DNA of 9,896 nucleotides from JBAZOO01 sp041648735 (GTDB lineage: Bacteria > Verrucomicrobiota > Lentisphaeria > Oligosphaerales > CAITYL01). Below, piece by piece: positions 1 through 6,630 of this stretch. Where the stretch lies: NCBI GenBank assembly GCA_041648735.1, contig JBAZOO010000055.1, positions 1 through 9,896 on the forward strand. Reading direction: 5' to 3'. Positions within the stretch are counted from its first letter, which is position 1. Each line of letters begins with the position of its first letter. Made by a program: the position numbers and the translations under genes. Under the pieces are notes generated by a model. The model saw only the letters and a program-made list of their open reading frames with translations, did no database searches and had not been told where the DNA came from.

Positions 1-47
1 CCGGCGGCTGGATCGCAGCAGGGCACCCTTCGGCTCTCAAGCCCCGG

Positions 48-73
48 AAAAAGTAAAAGTGTAGTTACTTTTT
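48..73. other. AT-rich perfect stem-loop
   Basis: AAAAAGTAA (48-56) pairs perfectly with TTACTTTTT (65-73) around an 8-nt loop. The stem has one G-C pair and ends in T runs on both strands, so it might act as a weak bidirectional terminator. It lies over 400 nt beyond the end of cooS, so its role is uncertain. Confidence 0.3.
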
Positions 74-136
74 TATCTGAGTGTTGAGAATCAACCACTT
101 ATGATGTCAAGTGTTGAACTCGGGTTAGGTTGCATT

Positions 137-301
137 GCCCCCTTGGGGCGACGGGCCGCGGAATGTTCCCGGCTTCACGTCCTTGGGCTGTAACCTACTA
201 TAGCCTAGAGCCTAAAACGCTTCCGCCCTTCCGTCCGCCATGGGACGGGTGTGTTGTTTTTCAATTCATTTGCCCATGCTGCCTGACCGCCCCAAGGGGG
301 C
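137..301. repeat. inverted pair of a GCCCC/GGGGC hairpin motif
   Basis: GCCCCCTTGGGGC at 137-149 and its exact reverse complement GCCCCAAGGGGGC at 289-301 bound a 165-bp segment. Each copy is itself a hairpin with a 5-bp stem. A further hairpin, CCGTCC/GGACGG at 231-248, lies between them. The arrangement resembles paired REP-type palindromes or the ends of a small non-coding element. No transposase is present, so mobility is not shown. Confidence 0.45.
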
Positions 302-314
302 ATTCCAACTTAGC

Positions 315-331
315 CTGGGGCAACGCCCCAG
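315..331. repeat. CTGGGGC-AAC-GCCCCAG hairpin
   Basis: This is a perfect 7-bp stem (315-321 with 325-331) and a 3-nt loop. A second hairpin follows closely: CAAGGC (353-358) with GCCTTG (364-369). Neither has an adjacent T run. They look like members of a cluster of short palindromes rather than a terminator. Confidence 0.45.
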
Positions 332-477
332 AGGAAACGGGGAAAACGGAATCAAGGCTGAAGGCCTTGCCCAACAACGATCCGAATTTTTCCGGCTTTC
401 CTTTTGTGCCTTTGCGACCGTCCGTGAATGATGCCGCCACGGTGACTGCCATACCGTCCTGCCGTCGCACCGCTTCC

Positions 478-2421
478 TCAATGCGCCCGGCGGTCCTTCA
501 TGTCCAGAAGCTTGCGTTCGGCCTTCTTGTTGATGCCGAGCTTCTCGCGCTTTTCGTCCAGCAGCGCCAGGCAGCGGGCCGCGGCCTTCTCCGCCGTCTC
601 GCAGAGATGGAACGAGCCGCCGAAGAGCGCCTTAGTCTCCTCGTTCAGGAACTGCATCACGTTCGGCGACCCCTCGATGTAGAAGGGATGGCCCAGGATG
701 ACGTCCACGCCGGAAGCGACGAAGTAGCAGCCGATGGCGATGGCCTTTTCGGCCATCCATTCCGGGGCGACGCCGACGACCGGAACCGCGGCCAGGTCGT
801 CGCCGAGGCCGCCTTCCAGGACGATCTCCGTGGTGGCTTCGAGCAGGCGCGAATTGTCCACGCAACTGCCCATGTGCAGGATTGGCGGGATGCCGACCGC
901 TTCGCAGACCTCCTTCAGGCCGGGGCCGGCAAACTGGAGCGCGGTCTCCGGCGTCAGCCAGCCGCGCTTGCCCGAGGCGATGGCGGAACAGCCAGTCTTG
1001 AGCACGAGCACGTTGTTCTTGATCAGTTCCGTGGTCAGGGCATTGGTGTATTCGTCGGTCTTGGTCTTGGGATTGTTGCAGCCGACGATGCCGACCACGC
1101 CGCGGATGCGCCCTTGGATGATGGCGTCGTTCAGCGGCCGGAAAGAGGCGCGGAAGCTGCCGCCCAGCATGTATTTGATGGCCTCCACGCTGAAGCCGGC
1201 GACCAGCGGCGCCTTGGCCGCCGGGATATACACCTTGTTCGGGTCGCGGTTCTTGAAGTTGGCAATGGCGCGCTTGATGATGGCCTTGGCGGAGCCGAGG
1301 CCGTCGTGCTCGTCAAAGCTCAGGTGCGTGGCGCCGATGGTCTTGGCGATGTCGGCGGTCGAGACGATTTCGGTGTGGTAGGCCGCCGCCACCGCCGGCA
1401 GGCTTGGCATGCAGCACTGCACGTCAATGACCATCATCTCCACGGCGCCGGTGATGAGCGCCAGCTCCTGCTGGAGGAAGTTGCCGGCGACCGGGATGCC
1501 GTGGCGCATCAGGATTTCGTTCGCCGTGCAGCACAGCCCGGCCAGGGTCACGCCCGTGGCGCCCGCCGCCACCGCCGCCGCCTTGATTTCCGGATCGTTG
1601 ATCGCCACCGCCAGCATGTCGGAAAGCGCCGGTTCGTGGCCGTGGACGATGATGTTGACGCTCTTCTCCCCGAGCACGCCCAGGTTCGCGGCGCTGCGCA
1701 CCGGCGTCGGCGTGCCGAAGAGGATGTCGGAAGCGATGGTGCCAGTGCGCGAACCGCCCCAGCCATCGGCCAGCGACGTGCGGAAGGCGTGCAGCAGCAG
1801 GTTCCGGTAGTCATGGTCCACGCCCATGGTCGTGCGGTGCATGGCCTCGACCACCATGCGGTCCACGCCCAGCGGCAGCACGCCCTGCTTTTCCCAGACG
1901 GCCTGGCGCTTGGCCGGCGCCAGGGCGAGCGTCTTCAGCGGCGCTTCCTGGGACATGAATTCGCCCAGGAACAAATTCGCCAGGTCCAACGCCACGGCTT
2001 CCTTGGCGCGCCCGGCCTCCGCGATCTTGTACAGCCGCGCCGAATAGCGCAAGGCATTCTCGTCCTTGATCTCATAGCCGCCGCCATGCCCCTCGGCGAC
2101 GTTCTTCAACTGCAGCACCAGGTGGCGGGCGTGGTCGGAGTGCGCCGCCGTGCCGCCGCTGGCCTCGCGCAGGAAATTGCGCGCCACAATGGTGTCCGCG
2201 TCCGCGCCGCAGACGCCCCGCGGCGCCTTCGGCGTGATCCGGCACGGCCCCATGTGGCAGATCTTGCAGCAGACCCCCTTCTTGCCGAACCCGCATTGGT
2301 TCTCCTGGGTGTCATACCGCGTGAAGCAGGTGTCGATGCACTCGGCCTGCGCCTTCTGGATGAGTTCGATGGAAGCGGCGTCCAGCGCCCGGTCTTCCGG
2401 CTTTTTCGGGGCCTTGTCCAT
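478..2421 (-). CDS. cooS: Ni-dependent carbon monoxide dehydrogenase, catalytic subunit
   Basis: This 647-aa protein has the full length of the anaerobic CODH family (CooS/AcsA). It interconverts CO and CO2 at a Ni-Fe-S C-cluster in the cytoplasm. The N-terminal cysteines match the known spacing: C43 and C51 for the D-cluster shared between subunits, and C52, C55, C60 and C71 for the B-cluster. H94, H97 and H100 fit the proton-relay histidines. Candidate C-cluster ligands are H262 (in VHGHEP), C297/C298, C336 (in DVQCCMPS), C448 (VGCNN), C478 (TGCSA) and C520 (MGSCVDNSR), and K559 matches the catalytic lysine. All key residues appear intact. The start has AGGAG 6 nt upstream. It is the last gene of the run, 85 nt after the second cooC. 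No cooF ferredoxin, hydrogenase or acsB is adjacent, so whether it serves an acetyl-CoA synthase or acts alone cannot be read here. Confidence 0.96.
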   Translation of the reverse strand: MDKAPKKPEDRALDAASIELIQKAQAECIDTCFTRYDTQENQCGFGKKGVCCKICHMGPCRITPKAPRGVCGADADTIVARNFLREASGGTAAHSDHARHLVLQLKNVAEGHGGGYEIKDENALRYSARLYKIAEAGRAKEAVALDLANLFLGEFMSQEAPLKTLALAPAKRQAVWEKQGVLPLGVDRMVVEAMHRTTMGVDHDYRNLLLHAFRTSLADGWGGSRTGTIASDILFGTPTPVRSAANLGVLGEKSVNIIVHGHEPALSDMLAVAINDPEIKAAAVAAGATGVTLAGLCCTANEILMRHGIPVAGNFLQQELALITGAVEMMVIDVQCCMPSLPAVAAAYHTEIVSTADIAKTIGATHLSFDEHDGLGSAKAIIKRAIANFKNRDPNKVYIPAAKAPLVAGFSVEAIKYMLGGSFRASFRPLNDAIIQGRIRGVVGIVGCNNPKTKTDEYTNALTTELIKNNVLVLKTGCSAIASGKRGWLTPETALQFAGPGLKEVCEAVGIPPILHMGSCVDNSRLLEATTEIVLEGGLGDDLAAVPVVGVAPEWMAEKAIAIGCYFVASGVDVILGHPFYIEGSPNVMQFLNEETKALFGGSFHLCETAEKAAARCLALLDEKREKLGINKKAERKLLDMKDRRAH

Positions 2422-2465
2422 GAGAGTCTCCTAACCTGCAATGATCCTGAATGATTAATCCCGGC

Positions 2466-2497
2466 GGCGCGAAGTCCATGACGCCGGTCTTCGTGCC
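2466..2497 (-). other. stem-loop between cooC and cooS
   Basis: GGCGCGAAG (2466-2474) pairs with CTTCGTGCC (2489-2497) with one G-U pair and a 14-nt loop, inside the 85-nt gap ahead of cooS. It could stabilise or separate the cooS part of the message. There is no T run, so it does not look like a full terminator. Confidence 0.3.
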
Positions 2498-2506
2498 GGC
2501 CTCGGT

Positions 2507-3271
2507 TCAATTCCCCAGCACGTCCGCCAGCAGTGCATCCACCTTGGCCACGACCGGGTTGGCGGCGGGCAGCCGCGAGAGCGGCCACCCCTGTTCCGCC
2601 TGGAGCGCAAGTTCGTCGTCATCGGGAATGCAGACGAGGAAGTCCGCCTTGAGTTCCGCCTTCAACAGTGCCAGTTCCCGCGCCATTTCCGGCCGGCGGA
2701 TGCGGTTGACGACGATGGCGAGCCGGTCGTACTTGATCGCCATCTCCCGGGCCAGCGCCTGCAGGCGCGACAAGGTGTCGAGGCCGCTCCTGGAGGCGTC
2801 GGCGACCATGATCAGCAGGTTCACCTTCTGGACAATCCGCCGCGACAGGTTTTCCAGCCCGGCCTCATTGTCCAGCACCACGTACGGATAATGCCGCGAA
2901 ATCTTGCCGATCGCCTCTTTCAGCACATTGTTGGCATAGCAGTAGCAGCCAGGCCCCTCCGGCCGCCCCATGGCGATCAGGTCGAAGTCCTTCGCCTCCA
3001 CCAGGCTTTCGGAGATCTTCAATTCCAGCATTTCCTGCTTGGAGACGCCGGCGGCCAGCCCTTTCTTCGATTCTTCGCGGGCTTCCTCGCGGACGCGGCC
3101 GATGGACTTTTCGGCTTTCACCCCCAGCGCGCTGTCCAGGCAGGTGTTGGGATCCGCGTCCACCGCCAGCACCGGCTGGCAGCCGCGGGCGATCAGCCGC
3201 GAGACGACCAAGCTCGAAAGCGTGGTCTTGCCCACCCCGCCCTTGCCGCTGATGGCGATCAAAAAACTCAT
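2507..3271 (-). CDS. cooC: CooC/AcsF-type nickel-insertion ATPase (GPGCYCY subtype)
   Basis: This 254-aa MinD/ParA-family P-loop ATPase is of the CODH/ACS accessory type. Such proteins dimerise with ATP and help load nickel into CODH or acetyl-CoA synthase. A deviant Walker A (GKGGVGKTT, residues 9-17, with K10 and K15) opens the protein. VDADP follows at residues 37-41. A C-x-C metal site lies at C109 and C111 within RPEGPGCYCYANN, and LDNEAGLENLSRR follows at about 133-145. The start codon overlaps the stop of the preceding gene as ATGA, and I see no clear Shine-Dalgarno, so translation is probably coupled. It differs clearly from the neighbouring CooC in the linker after the first 50 residues and around the C-x-C. 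It may be the maturation factor for a different metal site (AcsF type), but that assignment is inference. Confidence 0.88.
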   Translation of the reverse strand: MSFLIAISGKGGVGKTTLSSLVVSRLIARGCQPVLAVDADPNTCLDSALGVKAEKSIGRVREEAREESKKGLAAGVSKQEMLELKISESLVEAKDFDLIAMGRPEGPGCYCYANNVLKEAIGKISRHYPYVVLDNEAGLENLSRRIVQKVNLLIMVADASRSGLDTLSRLQALAREMAIKYDRLAIVVNRIRRPEMARELALLKAELKADFLVCIPDDDELALQAEQGWPLSRLPAANPVVAKVDALLADVLGN

Positions 3272-4062
3272 GGTGTGGCTTCGATCTTGGTCAAAATTTC
3301 CTGGAAAATGGCGCCCAATTCCGGGCCGGCGCCGGCGAGCACCGACAGGCCGTTGCGGTCAATGCGGCGGAGCTCGTCGGTGTAGGGGATGAACGCCAGG
3401 AACTCCAGCCCCGGCAGCGCGGCGGCCAGGAATTCGCGGTCCTTGGGGCCGTTGACCTTGTTGGCGACGAGCTTGACGTTCTTCAGCTTGATCTCCCCGC
3501 AGAGGCGGAGGATGCGCCGGGCGGAATCCACGGAGCGCTGGCCGGGCTCGACCACCAGGAGCATCAGATCCACGCCGCTGGCGGTGGCGCGGCCGAGGTG
3601 CTCGATGCCGGCCTCCATGTCCATGACCAGCGCCTCGTTCTTGTAGAGCACCAGATCGGTCACCAGCGAGCGGATCAGGACGTTCTCGGCGCAGGCGCAG
3701 CCGCCGCCGCCCTTGGGCACGGCGCCGAGCACCAGCAGCTCCACGCCGTTGTGCTTGACCGCAAACTTGTCCGCAATGTCCGCCACCTCCGGATTCAACT
3801 TGAAGATCTGGCCGAACTGGTTCGGCTTGGCGCCGGTGCGCTCCTCGATCAGCGCAGCCTGTTTCGCGATGGGCACGATCGCCGCCTGCGCCGCCGCGTC
3901 GAGCCCCAGCGCCGTGGCCAGGTTCGCGTCGGGATCGGCATCCACCGCCAGCACCCGCCGCCCCTGCCGCGCCATGAGCAGCAGCAGCGCGGCGGCTATG
4001 GTGGTCTTGCCCACCCCGCCCTTGCCCGACACCGCAATCTTCAGGGGTTTTGCTTCCGGCAT
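3268..4062 (-). CDS. cooC: CooC-type CODH maturation ATPase
   Basis: This 264-aa P-loop ATPase is of the CooC type, which binds nickel at a dimer interface and matures the CODH C-cluster. Walker A is GKGGVGKTT (13-21, with signature lysine K14 and K19), VDADPDANL is at 40-48, and the C-x-C metal site is C122 and C124 in GGGGCACAEN. The segment VMDMEAGIEHLGR follows, a hallmark of CooC1-like proteins as I recall them from Carboxydothermus. The start at 4062 has only a weak GGA ahead of it. It overlaps the next gene by 4 nt (ATGA). It lies 88 nt after the UroD-like gene, with a long perfect hairpin in that gap. Two different CooC paralogues side by side suggest two nickel sites to be matured. 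Confidence 0.92.
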   Translation of the reverse strand: MPEAKPLKIAVSGKGGVGKTTIAAALLLLMARQGRRVLAVDADPDANLATALGLDAAAQAAIVPIAKQAALIEERTGAKPNQFGQIFKLNPEVADIADKFAVKHNGVELLVLGAVPKGGGGCACAENVLIRSLVTDLVLYKNEALVMDMEAGIEHLGRATASGVDLMLLVVEPGQRSVDSARRILRLCGEIKLKNVKLVANKVNGPKDREFLAAALPGLEFLAFIPYTDELRRIDRNGLSVLAGAGPELGAIFQEILTKIEATP

Positions 4063-4087
4063 TTTTGTTTCCGTTTTCTTCCAAGGG

Positions 4088-4116
4088 TCAGGAGATGGCT
4101 TCCTCCCATCTCCTGA
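4088..4116 (-). other. perfect 11-bp stem-loop ahead of cooC
   Basis: TCAGGAGATGG (4088-4098) pairs perfectly with CCATCTCCTGA (4106-4116) around a 7-nt loop. It sits between the UroD-like gene and the first cooC on the minus strand. No long T run follows on that strand, so an attenuator or RNA-stability element is more likely than a strict terminator. Confidence 0.5.
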
Positions 4117-4126
4117 AACCTCTGGA

Positions 4127-4159
4127 GGGGGGAAGCCCTCGCCCCGACTCTTAGAATCC
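4127..4159 (-). repeat. short intergenic repeat, copy A (contains the stop codon of the UroD-like gene)
   Basis: This segment matches 5411-5442 at about 29 of 33 aligned positions. The core GAAGCCCTCGCCCCGA (4132-4147) is exactly shared with 5416-5431. The TAA stop of the UroD-like gene (4151-4153) lies inside the matching segment, so the last codons of that gene may have been supplied by the repeat. In both places a hairpin with a different sequence lies just beyond the repeat. Confidence 0.6.
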
Positions 4160-5230
4160 GTATTTCTGCTTCATCCGGGCGCTGAGGAGCTGGAGCTTCT
4201 CGAAGACCTGTTCGGCGGCCTCGGGCGGCAGGGAGCCGGTGCCGCAGGACGGCGTGATCAGGGCCTGCTCGGCGATCAGCTTCTTGTCAATGCCATTGGC
4301 CGCCAGCAGGTCCATGCCCGCTTCAAGCTTGGCTTCGAGGCTTGCGACCGTCTGCTCGAAGATGGCGGCGGAGGTCGGGACCACGCCCCAGGCGAGCATG
4401 CCGCCGCGGGCCAGGTGCGCCTTGACGTGGTCGGCGTACATGGCAATGGTCTCGCCGAACTCGAACGCGTCGAAATTGACGATGTCCACCCCGGCGTCCA
4501 TGAGGATGCTCCACTCGGTGTTGCCGCAGCAGTGGATGCCGGCATAGCCGCCGTCGGCATGCACCGCGGCGATGACTTCCTGGAGGATCGCGACCACGTC
4601 CTCGCGCTTGACCGAGACGTAGGTGGAGCTGCCGAACGCCGAGAGGATCGGCTCGTCAATGAAGCAGATGATGTCGTTGGCGTACGCCTTGAACTTCTGG
4701 ATCTGCCAGCGGCACTTCATGGCCAGCGCCTTGACGATCATGTCGCGGAATTCGTCATTGTAATAGATGGCGCGCTTGTTCTCGTCCACGAGCGTCAGCG
4801 CGAAGCTGCACGGCCCGGTGGTCTGGACCTTGAGGAAGGGCAGCTTCGGGCCGCCCTTGGCCTGGAGCCGCTTCTCCAGGGCGTGCAGGCCGCGGGAGAA
4901 CTCCGGGCTGATGGCCATGGCGGAACAGTCGCCGGTGCCGGAATCCGGATCCATGGCGGCCATGTACGCCTCGTAGAAGGTGGCGAAGCCCTCGGAGTAG
5001 TCCGCGGCGGTGTCGAAGTACATGCGCTGCTTTTCCGTGTCAATGACCGCGTTGGGCATGCCCTCGGAGTACTGGATCTCCATCTGCTCCCTGAGGCCGA
5101 ACGCCGGGAGCTGCGGCCAGATCGGCGCGCCGGCGGCCATGCGGGTCAGCGACACGTCCAGGGCGTGCTCGACATCCTTGAACGGCATGCTGCCAATGCC
5201 GGTGGGCATGAATTTTGGTTTGAATGACAT
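4151..5230 (-). CDS. UroD/MtaA/MetE-like zinc methyltransferase
   Basis: This 359-aa protein resembles the TIM-barrel superfamily of uroporphyrinogen decarboxylase, MtaA-type methylcobalamin:thiol methyltransferases and core methionine synthases. The N-terminus has PTGIGSMPF (9-17), typical of the methyltransferase side. GIHCCGN (231-237) and TPSCGTGS (326-333) supply a likely zinc site of H233, C235 and C329. Zinc in this family activates a thiol that takes or gives a methyl group, often with a corrinoid partner. I chose the start at 5230 because GGAGG lies 5 nt upstream. An in-frame ATG at 5317 would add 29 residues of low-complexity sequence without such support. It follows the MetH-like gene by 213 nt and precedes the two cooC genes. 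The true methyl donor and acceptor are unknown. True uroporphyrinogen decarboxylase activity is unlikely given the zinc motif and neighbours. Confidence 0.8.
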   Translation of the reverse strand: MSFKPKFMPTGIGSMPFKDVEHALDVSLTRMAAGAPIWPQLPAFGLREQMEIQYSEGMPNAVIDTEKQRMYFDTAADYSEGFATFYEAYMAAMDPDSGTGDCSAMAISPEFSRGLHALEKRLQAKGGPKLPFLKVQTTGPCSFALTLVDENKRAIYYNDEFRDMIVKALAMKCRWQIQKFKAYANDIICFIDEPILSAFGSSTYVSVKREDVVAILQEVIAAVHADGGYAGIHCCGNTEWSILMDAGVDIVNFDAFEFGETIAMYADHVKAHLARGGMLAWGVVPTSAAIFEQTVASLEAKLEAGMDLLAANGIDKKLIAEQALITPSCGTGSLPPEAAEQVFEKLQLLSARMKQKYGF

Positions 5231-5282
5231 GGTATCCTCCGTGGTGATGCGCGGGACATGTGACATTGGGAAAACTGGAGTC

Positions 5283-5350
5283 GCGAAGTCCGCCGGCGGC
5301 CAACTATGCGTGGTCATTTCGGCACGGCTTTTTCCGCCGGCGCACTTCGC
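5283..5350. repeat. 17-bp inverted repeat in the gap between the two methyltransferase genes
   Basis: GCGAAGTCCGCCGGCGG (5283-5299) is the reverse complement of 5334-5350 at 16 of 17 positions, with a 34-nt loop. In RNA of the minus strand this would make a long GC-rich stem about 50 nt upstream of the UroD-like start. It may modulate expression within the operon or be a dispersed palindrome. Confidence 0.55.
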
Positions 5351-5374
5351 AACTCCCGGCTGTTAACAAGGAAA

Positions 5375-5389
5375 AGTGGCAGTGCCACT
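5375..5389. repeat. AGTGGCA-G-TGCCACT palindrome
   Basis: The 7-bp arms are perfectly complementary around one central base. It lies just beyond repeat copy B, in the position where the 11-bp hairpin (4088-4116) lies relative to copy A. This suggests a common architecture of repeat plus hairpin in both gaps. Confidence 0.45.
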
Positions 5390-5410
5390 CTCCAGAGGGG
5401 TTCGGGGAGA

Positions 5411-5442
5411 GGGGAGAAGCCCTCGCCCCGATTCTTGATTCC
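5411..5442 (-). repeat. short intergenic repeat, copy B (just after the MetH-like stop)
   Basis: This is the second copy of the element at 4127-4159, sharing the 16-bp core at 5416-5431. It begins immediately after the stop codon (5444-5446) of the MetH-like gene on the minus strand. Both copies follow a stop codon in the same orientation relative to transcription. Confidence 0.6.
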
Positions 5443-5443
5443 T

Positions 5444-6334
5444 TCACAGGGTTTTGGCGACTTCCGCCATGGCCTTGATGTGCGCCGGGGTGGTGCCGCA
5501 GCAGCCACCGACGATGTTGGCGCCGGCCTTGACCAGGGCGGGAACCTGCCGCGCCATGTCCTCCGGCGTCTCCGGAAAGACGTCCACGCCGTTGACGTTC
5601 TTCGGCAGGCCGGCATTGGCATGCACCAGGATCGGCGTCGCCGGGCAGGCGGCACGCATTTCCCGGACGATCTCGATCATGCGCTCGATGCCGTTGCCGC
5701 AGTTGGTGCCGATGATGTCGGCGCCGGCGGCGACGCACGCCGTGGCGGCGGCGGCCGGGGAGACCCCCATCATGGTGCGGTACTCGCCCGCCTGGGTGCG
5801 CTCGAAGGAGAAGGTGCAGATGATTTCGAGCTTGGTGTTCTCCTTCGCCGCCTTGATCGCCAGCGTCGCCTCGTCAATGGCGCTCATGGTCTCGATGCAG
5901 ACGGCGTCGGCGCCGCCCTTTTCCAAAGCCATGGCCTGGACCTTGAAGGCGTCGTACAGCTCCTGCTCGGTGACGTCCTCCATGACCAGCAGCTTGCCGG
6001 TCGGGCCGATCGAGGCGATCACCCAGGCCTGGTCGCCGGCGGCCTGCTTCGAGATGCGCGCCGCGGCTTCGTTGATCTCGGCGGTGCGCCCCTGCAACCC
6101 GTAGTGCTCCAGCTTGAAGCAAGTGCCGCCGAAACTGTCGGACTCGACCATGTCCGCGCCGGCCGCCACATAATTCCTGGCCACGTCCAGCACGTCGGCC
6201 GGCCGGTCAAGGCACCACAGCTCGGGACATTCGCCGGGCTTCAGCCCTTTCTTCTGCAGGAACGTGCCCCAGGCGCCGTCGGACACCAGCACCCTGCCGC
6301 TCTTGACCGCCGCGCAGATCCGCATTCGACTCAT
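5444..6334 (-). CDS. stand-alone homocysteine S-methyltransferase domain protein (MetH N-terminal module type)
   Basis: This 296-aa protein consists of one S-methyl_trans (homocysteine-binding) barrel. The N-terminal segment SDGAWGT (18-24) matches the family's opening strand. ESDSFGGT (64-71) and SIGPTGKLL (108-116) are further family motifs. The zinc-binding cysteines C212 (GTNCGNG) and C278/C279 (GGCCGTTP) are all present. The folate, cobalamin and activation modules of full MetH are absent. The protein would need a separate methyl donor such as a corrinoid protein or a small methylated compound. The start at 6334 has AGGGAG 7 nt upstream and is preferred over the longer frame beginning at 6427. 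It is the first gene of the five-gene run, with no gene for over 800 nt upstream. Its substrate could be homocysteine or another thiol; the operon context hints at methyl transfer linked to CODH. Confidence 0.82.
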   Translation of the reverse strand: MSRMRICAAVKSGRVLVSDGAWGTFLQKKGLKPGECPELWCLDRPADVLDVARNYVAAGADMVESDSFGGTCFKLEHYGLQGRTAEINEAAARISKQAAGDQAWVIASIGPTGKLLVMEDVTEQELYDAFKVQAMALEKGGADAVCIETMSAIDEATLAIKAAKENTKLEIICTFSFERTQAGEYRTMMGVSPAAAATACVAAGADIIGTNCGNGIERMIEIVREMRAACPATPILVHANAGLPKNVNGVDVFPETPEDMARQVPALVKAGANIVGGCCGTTPAHIKAMAEVAKTL

Positions 6335-6459
6335 GATCGCACTCCCTTGCCTGCCAACCATCTTGTTGTTGATGCCACGCCCGGAAAAAACATCCGTGCC
6401 CCGGCTTGGACCGCATCCGCCCATCATCTTCGCGGATCCCAGACCCGTTGTCCAGACTG

Positions 6460-6488
6460 AATATAGAGGCCGTTTGGCCAGCTTCCAT
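6460..6488 (-). promoter_or_regulatory. possible promoter of the five-gene operon
   Basis: On the minus strand TATATT (6460-6465) would be a good -10, giving a leader of about 115-120 nt to the start at 6334. The -35 side is poor (TGGAAG around 6482-6487, 16 nt spacing). A small GGCC-GTTT-GGCC hairpin (6468-6479) lies between them. Confidence 0.25.
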
Positions 6489-6491
6489 CGG

Positions 6492-6503
6492 ATGCAATTG
6501 CAT
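6492..6503. promoter_or_regulatory. 12-bp perfect palindrome, possible operator
   Basis: ATGCAATTGCAT is a perfect palindrome in an AT-rich patch just upstream of the candidate -10 of the methyltransferase/CODH operon. A dimeric regulator could bind it. No regulator gene is present in the window. Confidence 0.3.
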
Positions 6504-6630
6504 TTGATATGAAATTATTGCTGTTTGTGGCGCGGGACGGAAGCCGTCACATCTCCTTCACGAACGAGCACAACCTTTCCGATATGGCGGGCGGATGTCC
6601 TCAGCCGCCGAGGGGGGGGTGGGCACCCGC

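Larger units (their letters stand above)
1..477. other. gene-free region with several stem-loops
   Basis: I see no credible gene here. The open frames in this stretch either run into the antisense of the CODH gene or are short. The region lies just downstream of cooS, which ends at 478 on the minus strand. It holds an AT-rich stem-loop (48-73), repeats of AGTGTTGA (80-87 and 110-117), an inverted pair of the same GCCCC hairpin (137-149 and 289-301), and further hairpins at 231-248, 315-331 and 353-369. None of the hairpins has the GC stem followed by a T run on the minus strand that a standard terminator for cooS would show. The base composition from 1 to 130 is richer in A+T than the rest of the window. 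Confidence 0.7.

Noticed and set aside
130..2454. 774-codon open frame on the plus strand
   Set aside because: It is antisense to cooS, whose protein has all metal ligands. The frame is rich in R, A, G, H and D as expected from reading a GC-rich gene backwards, and has no recognisable motif.
3713..5227. 504-codon open frame on the plus strand
   Set aside because: It is antisense to the cooC and UroD-like genes, with low-complexity composition and no motif.
5231..5317. N-terminal extension of the UroD-like gene to an ATG at 5317
   Set aside because: The extra 29 codons cover one arm of an inverted repeat and lack a ribosome binding site, whereas GGAGG precedes the ATG at 5230.
5231..5443. 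Cobalamin or other riboswitch before the UroD-like gene
   Set aside because: I could not find a B12-box or other conserved riboswitch core; only inverted repeats are visible.
5306..6460. 384-codon open frame on the plus strand
   Set aside because: It is antisense to the MetH-like gene, which has its zinc cysteines and a good ribosome binding site.
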